Assembly: GCA_043735935.1 (NCBI GenBank)
Contig: JAYTDO010000100.1
Location: 1-12,611, forward strand
Reading direction: 5' to 3'
DNA: 12,611 nucleotides
Origin: JANLQB01 sp043735935
GTDB taxonomy: Bacteria; Verrucomicrobiota; Verrucomicrobiia; Chthoniobacterales; Chthoniobacteraceae
Shown piece by piece: positions 1 to 6,528 of this stretch. How positions within the stretch are numbered: position 1 is the first letter of the stretch; every line of letters starts with the position of its first letter. Under the pieces are notes generated by a model. The model did not search any database and was not told the DNA's origin. It saw only the letters and a program-made list of their open reading frames with translations. A program made the translations under genes and the position numbers.

Positions 1-99
1 GGCGGGCTGACGGCGGGGACGACGTATGAATATACGGTGCGCGGGAAAAATAGCCGCGGGGATGGCCCGTTGAGTGATCCGGCGACGCTGACGGTGTAG
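1..99 (+). CDS. C-terminal end of a fibronectin type III domain protein (5' partial)
   Basis: Only the last 32 codons lie in the window, in frame 1, ending in TAG at 97-99. The visible peptide has the end of a fibronectin type III fold: the 'GLTAGTTYEYTVRGKN' strand, with the conserved Leu, Tyr and Val pattern, followed by a short turn and the final strand ending 'ATLTV'. Such domains are typical of large exported or surface proteins in Verrucomicrobiota, where they often sit beside catalytic or carbohydrate-binding modules. No catalytic part is visible, so the function of the whole protein is unknown. A terminator hairpin begins one base after the stop codon, so this gene ends its own transcript. 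Its third positions are G-rich like those of glcD and unlike those of glcEF. Confidence 0.75.
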   Translation, partial: GGLTAGTTYEYTVRGKNSRGDGPLSDPATLTV

Positions 100-128
100 G
101 GGCGCCGGGGTGCGGCGCCCTTGGTTTG
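100..128 (+). terminator. intrinsic terminator after the fibronectin III gene
   Basis: A perfect 8-bp inverted repeat pairs 100-107 (GGGCGCCG) with 113-120 (CGGCGCCC) around a 5-base loop. It is followed by a T-rich stretch, TTGGTTT, at 121-127. The hairpin starts directly after the TAG of the upstream gene. The T tract is interrupted by two Gs, so the tail is not ideal, but stem strength and position fit a Rho-independent terminator. Confidence 0.7.
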
Positions 129-168
129 CGCGGATGCGCGCGCGGGGCGTTGCACTCGGGGGGCGGGT

Positions 169-1629
169 GTGTCATGGCTGGGGGCGTTGTCTTCCGCCCT
201 TTCACGTCTAGGCACGATCCTGCCCGCGGCGCGCATCCTGACTGCGCCGGTGGAGCTGGCGGCGTACGAGAGCGATGGGCTGACGGCTTTCCGCGTGAGG
301 CCGCTGGCGGTGGTGGTGCCGGTGAATGCCGAGGAGATCGTGGCGCTGGTGCGTTTCTGCCATGCGGAGGCACTGCCCTTTGTGGCGCGCGGGAGCGGGA
401 CGAGTCTGTCGGGCGGTTCGCTGCCGATCGCGGGCGGGATCGTGATCGCGCTGAATCGGCTGGATCGCATCCTGACGCTCGATGCGGAGCGGCGGATCGC
501 GGTAGTGGAGCCGGGGGTGGTGAATGCGCGGGTGTCGGCGGCGGCGGCAGCCCACGGGCTGCATTATGCGCCGGATCCTTCTTCGCAATCCATCTGCACG
601 ATCGGCGGGAATGTGGCGTTTAATTCGGGTGGCGCGCATTGTTTGAAATATGGGATGACCTCGAATCATGTGCTGGGGCTGCGCGCGGTGCTGGCGACGG
701 GGGAGGTGGTGGAATTCGGCGGTGCGAGCCGTGAGCAGACGGGTTCGGATTGGTGCGGGCTTTTCACGGGGAATGAAGGGCTCTTCGGGATCGCGCTGGA
801 GATCACGCTGCAACTGCTGCCGCGGGCGGAGAGCTTCCATACGGTGCTGGCGGGCTATCGCACGATCGAGCAGGCGGGGGATGCGGTGTCGGCGATCATC
901 GCGAGTGGGCTGCTGCCGGGGGCGATCGAGATCATGGATGCGCTGGCGCTGGAGGCGGCGGTGGCGGCGGTGCATGCGGAGTATCCCGCTGGGGCGGAGG
1001 CGGTGCTGATCGTGGAGCTGGAGGGGCCGCGCGAGGTGGTGGCGGCGGATCGCGTGCGGCTGGATGGGATCATCGCGGCGAGTGGGCCGATCGAGGCGCG
1101 GCCGGCGCGGGATGGGGAGGAGCGGGCGGCGATTTGGAAGGGGCGCAAGAGTGCCTTCAGCGCGGTGGGGAGATTGTCGCCGGATTTCATCGTGCAGGAT
1201 GGGGTGGTGCCGCGACGACGGCTGGGCGAGGCGCTGCGGCGCATCCGCGAGATGGCCGATGCGGAGGGCATCCGGGTGGCGAACGTCTTCCACGCGGGCG
1301 ATGGGAATCTGCATCCGTTGATTTTGTACAATGGCCGCGAGCCGGGAGCGCTCGGGCGGGCGGAGGAACTCGCCGGCCGCATCCTGCGGATGTGCGTGGA
1401 GATGGGCGGGAGCATCACGGGCGAGCACGGGATCGGCGTGGAGAAGCGGGAGTATCTCGGCGAGATGTTCAGCGCGGAGGAGATCGATTGTATGGCGCGC
1501 ATCCGCGGGGCGTTCGATCCGCTCGGCATCGCGAATCCGGGGAAGATGTTTCCCAGCAGCGAAGCGCCCGCGCTTTTACAACACGGGCTGCATCCGCTGG
1601 AAAAAGCGGGAGTGATCTCGCGGGAATAA
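169..1629 (+). CDS. glcD: glycolate oxidase FAD subunit GlcD
   Basis: Catalytic FAD subunit of glycolate oxidase, which oxidises glycolate (and probably D-lactate) to the 2-oxoacid at the inner face of the membrane together with GlcE and GlcF. The protein has 486 residues, close to the roughly 500 of E. coli GlcD. The FAD-binding (PCMH) half covers about residues 45-220, with the flavin pyrophosphate loop 'RGSGTSLSGG' at 74-83 and 'TIGGNVAFNSGG' at 144-155. The C-terminal FAD-linked oxidase domain follows, with 'HAGDGNLHP' at 375-383, 'GEHGIGVEKREYL' at 418-430 and 'NPGKMFP' at 456-462. I chose the GTG at 169 because it gives the usual GlcD N-terminus; an in-frame TTG at 121 would translate the upstream terminator tail. 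All 16 Asp codons are GAT and Gly/Leu favour GGG/CTG, unlike glcEF. D-lactate dehydrogenase is the main alternative, but nearby glcE and glcF favour glycolate. Confidence 0.9.
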   Translation: MSWLGALSSALSRLGTILPAARILTAPVELAAYESDGLTAFRVRPLAVVVPVNAEEIVALVRFCHAEALPFVARGSGTSLSGGSLPIAGGIVIALNRLDRILTLDAERRIAVVEPGVVNARVSAAAAAHGLHYAPDPSSQSICTIGGNVAFNSGGAHCLKYGMTSNHVLGLRAVLATGEVVEFGGASREQTGSDWCGLFTGNEGLFGIALEITLQLLPRAESFHTVLAGYRTIEQAGDAVSAIIASGLLPGAIEIMDALALEAAVAAVHAEYPAGAEAVLIVELEGPREVVAADRVRLDGIIAASGPIEARPARDGEERAAIWKGRKSAFSAVGRLSPDFIVQDGVVPRRRLGEALRRIREMADAEGIRVANVFHAGDGNLHPLILYNGREPGALGRAEELAGRILRMCVEMGGSITGEHGIGVEKREYLGEMFSAEEIDCMARIRGAFDPLGIANPGKMFPSSEAPALLQHGLHPLEKAGVISRE

Positions 1630-1674
1630 CCCGGCCTGCCGCGCGGGGAAGTGGGTAGGCGGCAAAACCGCTGG

Positions 1675-1696
1675 GGGCACCACGGGTGCTTGATTT
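1675..1696 (+). terminator. possible terminator of glcD
   Basis: GCACC at 1677-1681 pairs with GGTGC at 1685-1689 across a 3-base loop. Two further G-U pairs (1676 with 1690, 1675 with 1691) lengthen the stem to seven. The sequence TTGATTT follows. It lies 46 bases past the glcD stop. The stem is short and the T tract is broken, so this is a moderate candidate. Confidence 0.4.
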
Positions 1697-1728
1697 CAGG
1701 GCAACACAAACCGCGCATCCGCGACGTG

Positions 1729-1857
1729 ATTTCCGGCAGTTCGACGATCGTTTACATGAAGGACCCGGTGATCGACGACGCAGGGCACGTGACTTTCATC
1801 TACACGCTGGCGGGCCCGAACATCACGACCGCGAACAACTGCGCGGTGGTGAGTAAC
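1729..1857 (+). pseudogene. remnant of an NxxGxxAF tandem-repeat exported protein
   Basis: In one frame these bases encode about 43 residues that look like genuine protein. The key part, 'KDPVIDDAGHVTFIYTLAG' followed by 'ITTANNCAVVS', matches the repeat unit of the 'choice-of-anchor tandem repeat NxxGxxAF' proteins. Those repeats read roughly DPV-x-N-D-x-G-x-V-A-F-x-A-T-L-x-G, then G-V-T-x-A-N-N-x-G-I-W-S, and are common in Verrucomicrobiota and Planctomycetota exported proteins. There is no plausible start, signal peptide or second repeat. Downstream the frame dissolves into Arg-rich sequence and then into glcE in another frame. The reading is by eye from family knowledge. It may be the 3' end of a deleted gene, whose terminator would be the hairpin at 1885-1912. 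Confidence 0.5.
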
Positions 1858-1884
1858 GCCTTCACGCCGCGCAGGGCATCACGA

Positions 1885-1919
1885 CCGGGCGGGCTGGAAA
1901 CGGCCCGCCCGGATTTGTG
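1885..1919 (+). terminator. strong hairpin upstream of glcE, probable terminator
   Basis: CCGGGCGGGC (1885-1894) and GCCCGCCCGG (1903-1912) form a perfect 10-bp stem with the 8-base loop TGGAAACG, followed by ATTTGTG. It lies just after the repeat-protein remnant and 67 bases before the chosen glcE start. It most simply is the terminator of the lost gene; it would also block read-through from glcD into glcE. The T tail is short, so a role as an mRNA stability structure or attenuator cannot be excluded. Confidence 0.6.
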
Positions 1920-1979
1920 TCCACGCCGAAGGCGGGACTTGTCGCGGCGGGCGGGAGCGAGTCTGCTCGGGGCTCGCGC

Positions 1980-3011
1980 ATGTCTCCCCGCTCTCCCGCC
2001 GAACTCGCCGACGCCATCCGCTCGTCGCCACGCGTGCTCGCAGTGGGCGCGCGCACGAAGCCGCGTCTCTCGGAGGTCGCTGGGGATGTCGCGCTGATCT
2101 CGACGCTCGCGATGAACGGCATCGTGGAATACGACGCGAGCGAGTTCACTTTCAGCGCGCTCGCCGGCACGCCGATCCGCGACATCGCGGCGGCGCTCGC
2201 CGAGCGCGGGCAATATCTCCCGTTCGATCCGCTGCTCGTGGATGCCGGCGCGACGCTCGGCGGCACCGTCGCCGCGGGGCTCAGCGGCCCGGGCCGTTTC
2301 CGCTACGGCGGCGTGCGGGATTTCATCCTCGGCGTGCGATTCGTGGACGGCATGGGGCGCTTGCTGCGGCTCGGCGGGAAGGTGGTGAAAAACGCGGCGG
2401 GCTTCGACGTGCCGAAGTTCCTGGTCGGCAGTCTCGGGCGCTTCGGCGCCCTCGCGGAGCTGACGTTCAAGGTCTTCCCGCGCGCGCGCGCGCTCCGCAC
2501 CGTCCGCATTCCCGTGGCCGATGCGCGCGAGGCCGCCGCCATCCTCGTATCGGCCGCAAACGCCCGCTGGGAGCTGGATGCGCTGGATGCCACCTTCCCC
2601 GAAAGCGCCATCTTCGCCCGCATCGGCGGTCCGGCGGAAGCCGTGGAAATGCTCGCCACCGAAGTCCTCGCACGCTGGCCGCAAGGCGCATTGCTTTCCA
2701 CCGACGAGGCCGAAGCGCGATGGGCGAGCGTGCGGGAATTCCGCTGGGCGCACGATGATGGGGTGCTCGTGAAAGTGCCGCTCACGCCCGACCGCGTGCC
2801 GGCGTTCTGCGCCGCGCACGGCGAGGCGCGCATCCACGTGAGCGCGGGAGGAAACGTGGCGTTTCTCTCGACTCCCACCGCGCCCGAACTCGACAGCCCC
2901 GGGGTCACCCTGCGGGGCGATGGACCGCTCCGCGCCGGCCCGCAGTCCACGCCGCAAATCGCCACGACGGTGAAGGCGGCGCTCGACCCGCAGAACCGCT
3001 TCCCCGACTGA
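1980..3011 (+). CDS. glcE: glycolate oxidase subunit GlcE
   Basis: Second FAD-domain subunit of glycolate oxidase; in the characterised E. coli enzyme GlcD, GlcE and GlcF are all needed for activity. The product has 343 residues, near the 350 of E. coli GlcE. It carries a PCMH-type FAD-binding half only: 'VGARTKPRL' near residue 22, 'LPFDPLLVDAGATLGGTVAAG' spanning roughly residues 79-100, 'GRFRYGGVRDFILG', and the strongly conserved 'GGKVVKNAAGFDVPK' followed by 'VGSLGRFGALAELTFKVFP'. I chose ATG 1980 because it gives the standard N-terminus. A GTG at 1917 would add an unconserved stretch and would start next to a terminator-like hairpin. The stop overlaps the glcF start by one base. Asp codons are evenly split GAC/GAT (10 each), unlike glcD. 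Confidence 0.88.
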   Translation: MSPRSPAELADAIRSSPRVLAVGARTKPRLSEVAGDVALISTLAMNGIVEYDASEFTFSALAGTPIRDIAAALAERGQYLPFDPLLVDAGATLGGTVAAGLSGPGRFRYGGVRDFILGVRFVDGMGRLLRLGGKVVKNAAGFDVPKFLVGSLGRFGALAELTFKVFPRARALRTVRIPVADAREAAAILVSAANARWELDALDATFPESAIFARIGGPAEAVEMLATEVLARWPQGALLSTDEAEARWASVREFRWAHDDGVLVKVPLTPDRVPAFCAAHGEARIHVSAGGNVAFLSTPTAPELDSPGVTLRGDGPLRAGPQSTPQIATTVKAALDPQNRFPD

Positions 3012-4255
3012 TGCTGCACTCGATCCCACCCGATCAGCACGGCCCGCTCGCGGCGCCGATGACGCATGCGATCCAGGCGTGCGTGCATTGCGGCTTCTGC
3101 CTCGCGGCATGCCCCACCTACCAGGAACTCGGGCAGGAGATGGACACGCCGCGCGGCCGGATCGTGCTGATGAAACAGGTGCTCGAGGGCGAGCTCGCTT
3201 GGGCCGCCGCGCAACCGCACATCGACCGCTGCCTCGGCTGTCTCGCGTGCGAACCAGCGTGCCCGAGCGGCGTGCCGTACCGCGATCTCATCAGCCCGTT
3301 CCGAGCGCTGGCGAAGTCGAAGTTCACCCGCACGCCGATCGAGAAGCTGCGCCACTTTCTCATCGCGCAAACGCTGCCCTATCCCGCACGAATGCGCCTC
3401 GCCGCACGCCTCGGCAAAGCCCTCCGCGCCTTCGCCCCGCGTGCGCTGCGACCGATGCTGGATCTTCTCCCAAGATCGCTGCCGCCCGCGCAGACGTGGC
3501 CGGAAATCACGCCGGCGAAAGGCGAACGTCGCGCCCGGGTCGCCCTGCTCATCGGCTGCGCGCAACAGGTTCTCGACCCGGACATCAATACGGCGACCAT
3601 CGAAATGCTGACGCGCAATGGCGTCGAGGTGGTGGTGCCGCCCGCGCAGACGTGTTGCGGCGGGCTCGCATGGCACACCGGCGCTCTCGACGCGGCGAGG
3701 GAGTTCGCCAGACGAAACATCGCGGCTTTTCCCCAAGACGTGGACGCCGTGCTCACGAACGCCGCGGGCTGTGGCTCGGCGATGCACGAATATCACCTCA
3801 TCCTGCGCGGCACGGACGATGAGGCGAGTGCCGAGACCTTCCGCAAGCGGGTGATGGACGTGAGCGTTTTCCTCGCGCGCCTCGGCCTGCGCGAGATCCC
3901 GCGCGAACAGCGGCTGAAGATCGCCTACCACGACGCCTGCCATCTCGCGAACGCCCAGAACGTCCGCCGCGAACCGCGCGCCCTCCTCCGCGCGATCCCG
4001 GGCATCGAACTCGTCGACCTTCCCGACGGACATCTGTGCTGCGGCAGCGCCGGTACTTACAATATCGACCAGCCCGAGATCGCCGCATCGCTCGGTGAGC
4101 AGAAGGCCCGCGCGGTGATCGCCACCGGCGCGAGCATCGTAGCGAGCGGGAACATCGGCTGCCTCACTCAACTCCGCGCGCACCTGGCGAAACTCGGCTC
4201 GCCCATCCGCGTGCGCCACACGATGCAGGTGCTCCGCGACGCACTTGGCGATTGA
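3011..4255 (+). CDS. glcF: glycolate oxidase iron-sulfur subunit GlcF
   Basis: Iron-sulfur subunit that carries electrons from the flavin subunits to the membrane quinone pool. The product has 414 residues (E. coli GlcF about 407). Two ferredoxin-like 4Fe-4S motifs are complete: Cys24, 27, 30, 34 ('CVHCGFCLAACP') and Cys74, 77, 80, 84 ('CLGCLACEPACP'). Two CCG (cysteine-rich) domains follow, with 'QTCCGGLAWHTG' and 'AAGCGSAMHEY' in the first, and 'HDACHLAN' and 'LCCGSAGTYN' in the second. These CCG domains are typical of GlcF/LutA/heterodisulfide-reductase-like proteins. The ATG overlaps the glcE stop (TGATG), so translation is coupled. Its TGA directly abuts the TGA of the opposing DUF1501 gene. 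Asp codons are 14 GAC to 5 GAT. Confidence 0.92.
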   Translation: MLHSIPPDQHGPLAAPMTHAIQACVHCGFCLAACPTYQELGQEMDTPRGRIVLMKQVLEGELAWAAAQPHIDRCLGCLACEPACPSGVPYRDLISPFRALAKSKFTRTPIEKLRHFLIAQTLPYPARMRLAARLGKALRAFAPRALRPMLDLLPRSLPPAQTWPEITPAKGERRARVALLIGCAQQVLDPDINTATIEMLTRNGVEVVVPPAQTCCGGLAWHTGALDAAREFARRNIAAFPQDVDAVLTNAAGCGSAMHEYHLILRGTDDEASAETFRKRVMDVSVFLARLGLREIPREQRLKIAYHDACHLANAQNVRREPRALLRAIPGIELVDLPDGHLCCGSAGTYNIDQPEIAASLGEQKARAVIATGASIVASGNIGCLTQLRAHLAKLGSPIRVRHTMQVLRDALGD

Positions 4256-5716
4256 TCAGGCGACGATCGCTTTCACGACTTTTCCATGCACGTCGGTGAG
4301 CCGGTATTGCCGGCCCTGGAAACGATACGTGAGCTTTTCGTGGTCGATGCCGAGCTGGTTCAGCACGGTGGCCTGGAAGTCGTGGACGTGTACCGGATCG
4401 CGCACCGGGCTGAAGCCGAACTCGTCCGTCTCGCCGTGCGTGATGCCCGCCTTGATGCCGCCGCCCGCCATCCACATGGTGAAGGCGTACGGATGATGAT
4501 CGCGGCCCCAGTTCTTTGTGTCGGCGATGTCGCCCTGCAGGAAGGGCGTGCGCCCGAACTCTCCGCCCCAGATGACGAGCGTGTCTTCGAGCAGGCCGCG
4601 TTGCTTTAAGTCGCGCACCAGCGCGGCGCTCGGCGCGTCAGTGTCCTGGCACTGGATCTTAAACTGCGTCGTGAGATTCCGGTGATGATCCCATCCCGCG
4701 TGGAAGCACTGCACAAAACGCACCCCCCGCTCGACGAGTCGGCGCGCCATGAGGCAGTTGTAGGCATACGAGCCCTGGCGCTTCACGTCGGGCCCGTAGC
4801 TCGCGAGGGTCTCGGGCGATTCCTTGGAAAAATCGGTCAACTCCGGCACCGATGCCTGCATCTTGTAGGCCATCTCGTATTGAGCGATGCGCGTCGAGAT
4901 TTCCGGGTCGGCGAACTCGGCGTAATGCCGCTCGTTGAGCTTCGCCATATCGTCCAGCAAACCCCGCCGCACGTCGCGCGACATGCCGTCCGGGTTCGAT
5001 AAATACAGCACCGGATCGCCGCTGCCGCGGAAACGCACGCCTTGGTATTTCGAGGGCAGAAAACCGGACGACCAATAGAAGTCGTAGAAGATTTGCCCGC
5101 ACGTCGCCTCCTTGTCACGCGATGTCATGACGACGAAGGCGGGCAGTTCCTCGGTCTCGGTGCCGAGGCCGTAGGTGGTCCACGCGCCCATGCTTGGACG
5201 GCCCGGTTGCTCGGAGCCGGTGAGGAAAAAATTGATCGCCGGGGCGTGGTTGACGGCCTCGGTGTGCATCGACTTCACGAAGCACAGGTCATCCGCGATC
5301 GACGCCATCTGCGGGAGATATTCGCCGACCCACGCGCCGCTCTGCCCGTATTGTTTGAAGGTCGTGATCGGCGGCAGCACGAGCTTTTGCTTCTGCCCCG
5401 AGGTCATCGTCGAAAAACGTTTTCCCTCCAGCACCGACGCCGGCAATTCCTGCCCGCGAAACTTCTCCATGCCCGGCTTCCAGTCGAAGGTGTCGAGGTG
5501 CGGCGGGGCTCCGTTTTGCAGAAGATAGATCACGCGCTTGGCCTTTGGCGCAAAGTGCGGAAGCGATGCCAGTCCGCCGAGGCGCTTGCCATCGAGCGCG
5601 GCCATCACATCTGGATTCAGCAGCGATGCCAGCGCGACGCCGCCGAGGCCGACCGCGCTCTTGGAGAAGAACTGGCGGCGGGTGAGGTAAGCGGCGCGTT
5701 CGTGCTGCGGATTCAT
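4256..5716 (-). CDS. DUF1501 family Tat-exported protein
   Basis: A 486-residue member of the DUF1501 family, related to the alkaline phosphatase/sulfatase fold and of unknown reaction. A twin-arginine signal is visible: 'TRRQFF' at residues 12-17, followed by a hydrophobic 'AVGLGGVALASLL'. Family landmarks include 'VIYLLQNGAPPHLDTFDWKP' near residues 62-81, 'HAGWDHHRNL', 'VIWGGEFGRTP' and 'GRDHHPYAFTMWMAGGGIKAG'. Length and both ends are normal for the family. ATG 5716 was chosen because it places the Tat motif correctly; the open frame upstream runs into the hydroxylase gene in another frame. In Verrucomicrobiota and Planctomycetota these genes usually follow a DUF1549/DUF1553 (PSD1) cytochrome gene. 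Here the upstream neighbour, 47 bases away, is a membrane hydroxylase instead. Confidence 0.88.
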   Translation of the reverse strand: MNPQHERAAYLTRRQFFSKSAVGLGGVALASLLNPDVMAALDGKRLGGLASLPHFAPKAKRVIYLLQNGAPPHLDTFDWKPGMEKFRGQELPASVLEGKRFSTMTSGQKQKLVLPPITTFKQYGQSGAWVGEYLPQMASIADDLCFVKSMHTEAVNHAPAINFFLTGSEQPGRPSMGAWTTYGLGTETEELPAFVVMTSRDKEATCGQIFYDFYWSSGFLPSKYQGVRFRGSGDPVLYLSNPDGMSRDVRRGLLDDMAKLNERHYAEFADPEISTRIAQYEMAYKMQASVPELTDFSKESPETLASYGPDVKRQGSYAYNCLMARRLVERGVRFVQCFHAGWDHHRNLTTQFKIQCQDTDAPSAALVRDLKQRGLLEDTLVIWGGEFGRTPFLQGDIADTKNWGRDHHPYAFTMWMAGGGIKAGITHGETDEFGFSPVRDPVHVHDFQATVLNQLGIDHEKLTYRFQGRQYRLTDVHGKVVKAIVA

Positions 5717-5763
5717 GGGTGGCGTGCAGAGATAATCCGCGGCCCACGAAAAACAAAGCCGCT

Positions 5764-6429
5764 CTACAAACTGGATTCCATCGAGGCCACGGGGGAGGAT
5801 GCCAAAGGCGACGCGGACTCGGGAGCGGAAACGGAAGTCGGCGTGCCGACGGAACTTTCGCGCGGCTGCACGTCGGGGACCGAAGGTCCGCGGGTCTGAG
5901 GGAAGCTCACTTTCGAGCGCGTGAGCAGGGTGCCGAGGCAGAGATCGGCGAGCGGCAGCACGACGTTGAAATTCTTGTGCATGTAACGGTGGTGCAGGAG
6001 GTGGTGACCGTTGAGCCTGAAGAAAATCCCGGAGCGTTCGACGACGCGCGCCCTCGGCAGATGCATGCACCAATGGATATACTCGTAGACGCCGTAGTAG
6101 GTCGCGATGGCGAGCATGGCGCCGAAGGAAAACGCCCAGCTTCCCGCCATCCACCCGATGAGGAATGCGGGCGCGGACGCGATGGCGATCAACACTGGTC
6201 CATTCCACCACGCCATCGGGATTGTCTCCCGGTCCGCTTCATCCTGAAGGTGATAGGTGTGATCGGCCTTGAACGTGCCGTGATGCACGATGGCGTGCGC
6301 TTGAAAGGCATAGTCGAACTTTCCGACCGGGCGATGCATGACAAAACGATGCAGGACCCACTCGAAAAACGAGGCGACGACGGTCCACGCGGCAAAGCCA
6401 GCGAGGGCAAATAGGATGGAGGAAATCAT
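5764..6429 (-). CDS. membrane di-iron hydroxylase, fatty acid hydroxylase / carotene hydroxylase superfamily
   Basis: Integral-membrane non-haem di-iron hydroxylase of the FA_hydroxylase (sterol desaturase) superfamily, 221 residues. The histidine boxes are complete: HRFVMH at 27-32, HAIVHH at 45-50 with His57 and His60, HWCMH at 119-123, and HHLLHH at 142-147 with His151. Hydrophobic segments lie at about residues 3-25 and at 77-99 and 101-118. The substrate is not readable; bacterial relatives act on carotenoids, fatty acids or sphingolipid-like lipids. The last 45 or so residues form a Ser/Pro/Val-rich tail outside the fold. I chose ATG 6429, just before the first membrane span. A GTG at 6480 in the same frame would translate the terminator hairpin into an Arg-rich leader. 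No Shine-Dalgarno sequence is seen. Confidence 0.82.
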   Translation of the reverse strand: MISSILFALAGFAAWTVVASFFEWVLHRFVMHRPVGKFDYAFQAHAIVHHGTFKADHTYHLQDEADRETIPMAWWNGPVLIAIASAPAFLIGWMAGSWAFSFGAMLAIATYYGVYEYIHWCMHLPRARVVERSGIFFRLNGHHLLHHRYMHKNFNVVLPLADLCLGTLLTRSKVSFPQTRGPSVPDVQPRESSVGTPTSVSAPESASPLASSPVASMESSL

Positions 6430-6432
6430 GCA

Positions 6433-6466
6433 AATAAAAAGGCCCGCGCGAAACGCTCGGCGGGCA
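6433..6466 (-). terminator. intrinsic terminator after the flavodoxin gene
   Basis: Read on the minus strand, GCCCGC (6466-6461) pairs with GCGGGC (6447-6442). An inner GCG-TTT-CGC hairpin sits between them, and TTTTTATTT follows (6440-6432). This is the best T tract in the window and fits a Rho-independent terminator for the DUF3142/TPR/flavodoxin transcript. Its tail ends three bases before the ATG of the next gene on the same strand. Confidence 0.72.
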
Positions 6467-6528
6467 CGAAACGCGCGCACCGTCCGCGTTTAAGACGGGG
6501 AGCGCAACCGGAATCGCTCAACGATCTG

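Larger units (their letters stand above)
1630..1979 (+). other. 350-base gap between glcD and glcE
   Basis: No intact gene is seen here. The gap holds, in order, a candidate terminator for glcD (1675-1696), a short coding remnant resembling an NxxGxxAF tandem-repeat protein (about 1729-1857), a perfect 10-bp hairpin (1885-1912), and the leader of glcE. An open frame does run from 1651 to 2097, but only its central part looks protein-like; the rest is Arg-rich and overlaps glcE in another frame. No promoter could be identified with confidence. Confidence 0.7.

Noticed and set aside
208..1428. Long antisense open frame across glcD (406 codons).
   Set aside because: It lies opposite a confidently assigned gene, is rich in Arg/His/Pro, and has no recognisable motif; long shadow frames are expected in GC-rich DNA.
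1917..1979. Alternative GTG start for glcE at 1917.
   Set aside because: It begins five bases after a terminator-like hairpin and adds Gly/Ser/Arg-rich residues not expected in GlcE; ATG 1980 gives the usual N-terminus.
1651..2097. Complete open frame of 148 codons between glcD and glcE as an intact gene.
   Set aside because: Only the middle resembles protein; the beginning lacks a signal or start context and the end is an out-of-frame reading of glcE.
5717..5763. Possible minus-strand promoter and weak GCGGC/GCCGC stem before the DUF1501 gene.
   Set aside because: TTGTTT and TATCTC are spaced near 16 bases but the -10 is poor, and the stem is only five pairs with a 14-base loop; neither is better than chance.
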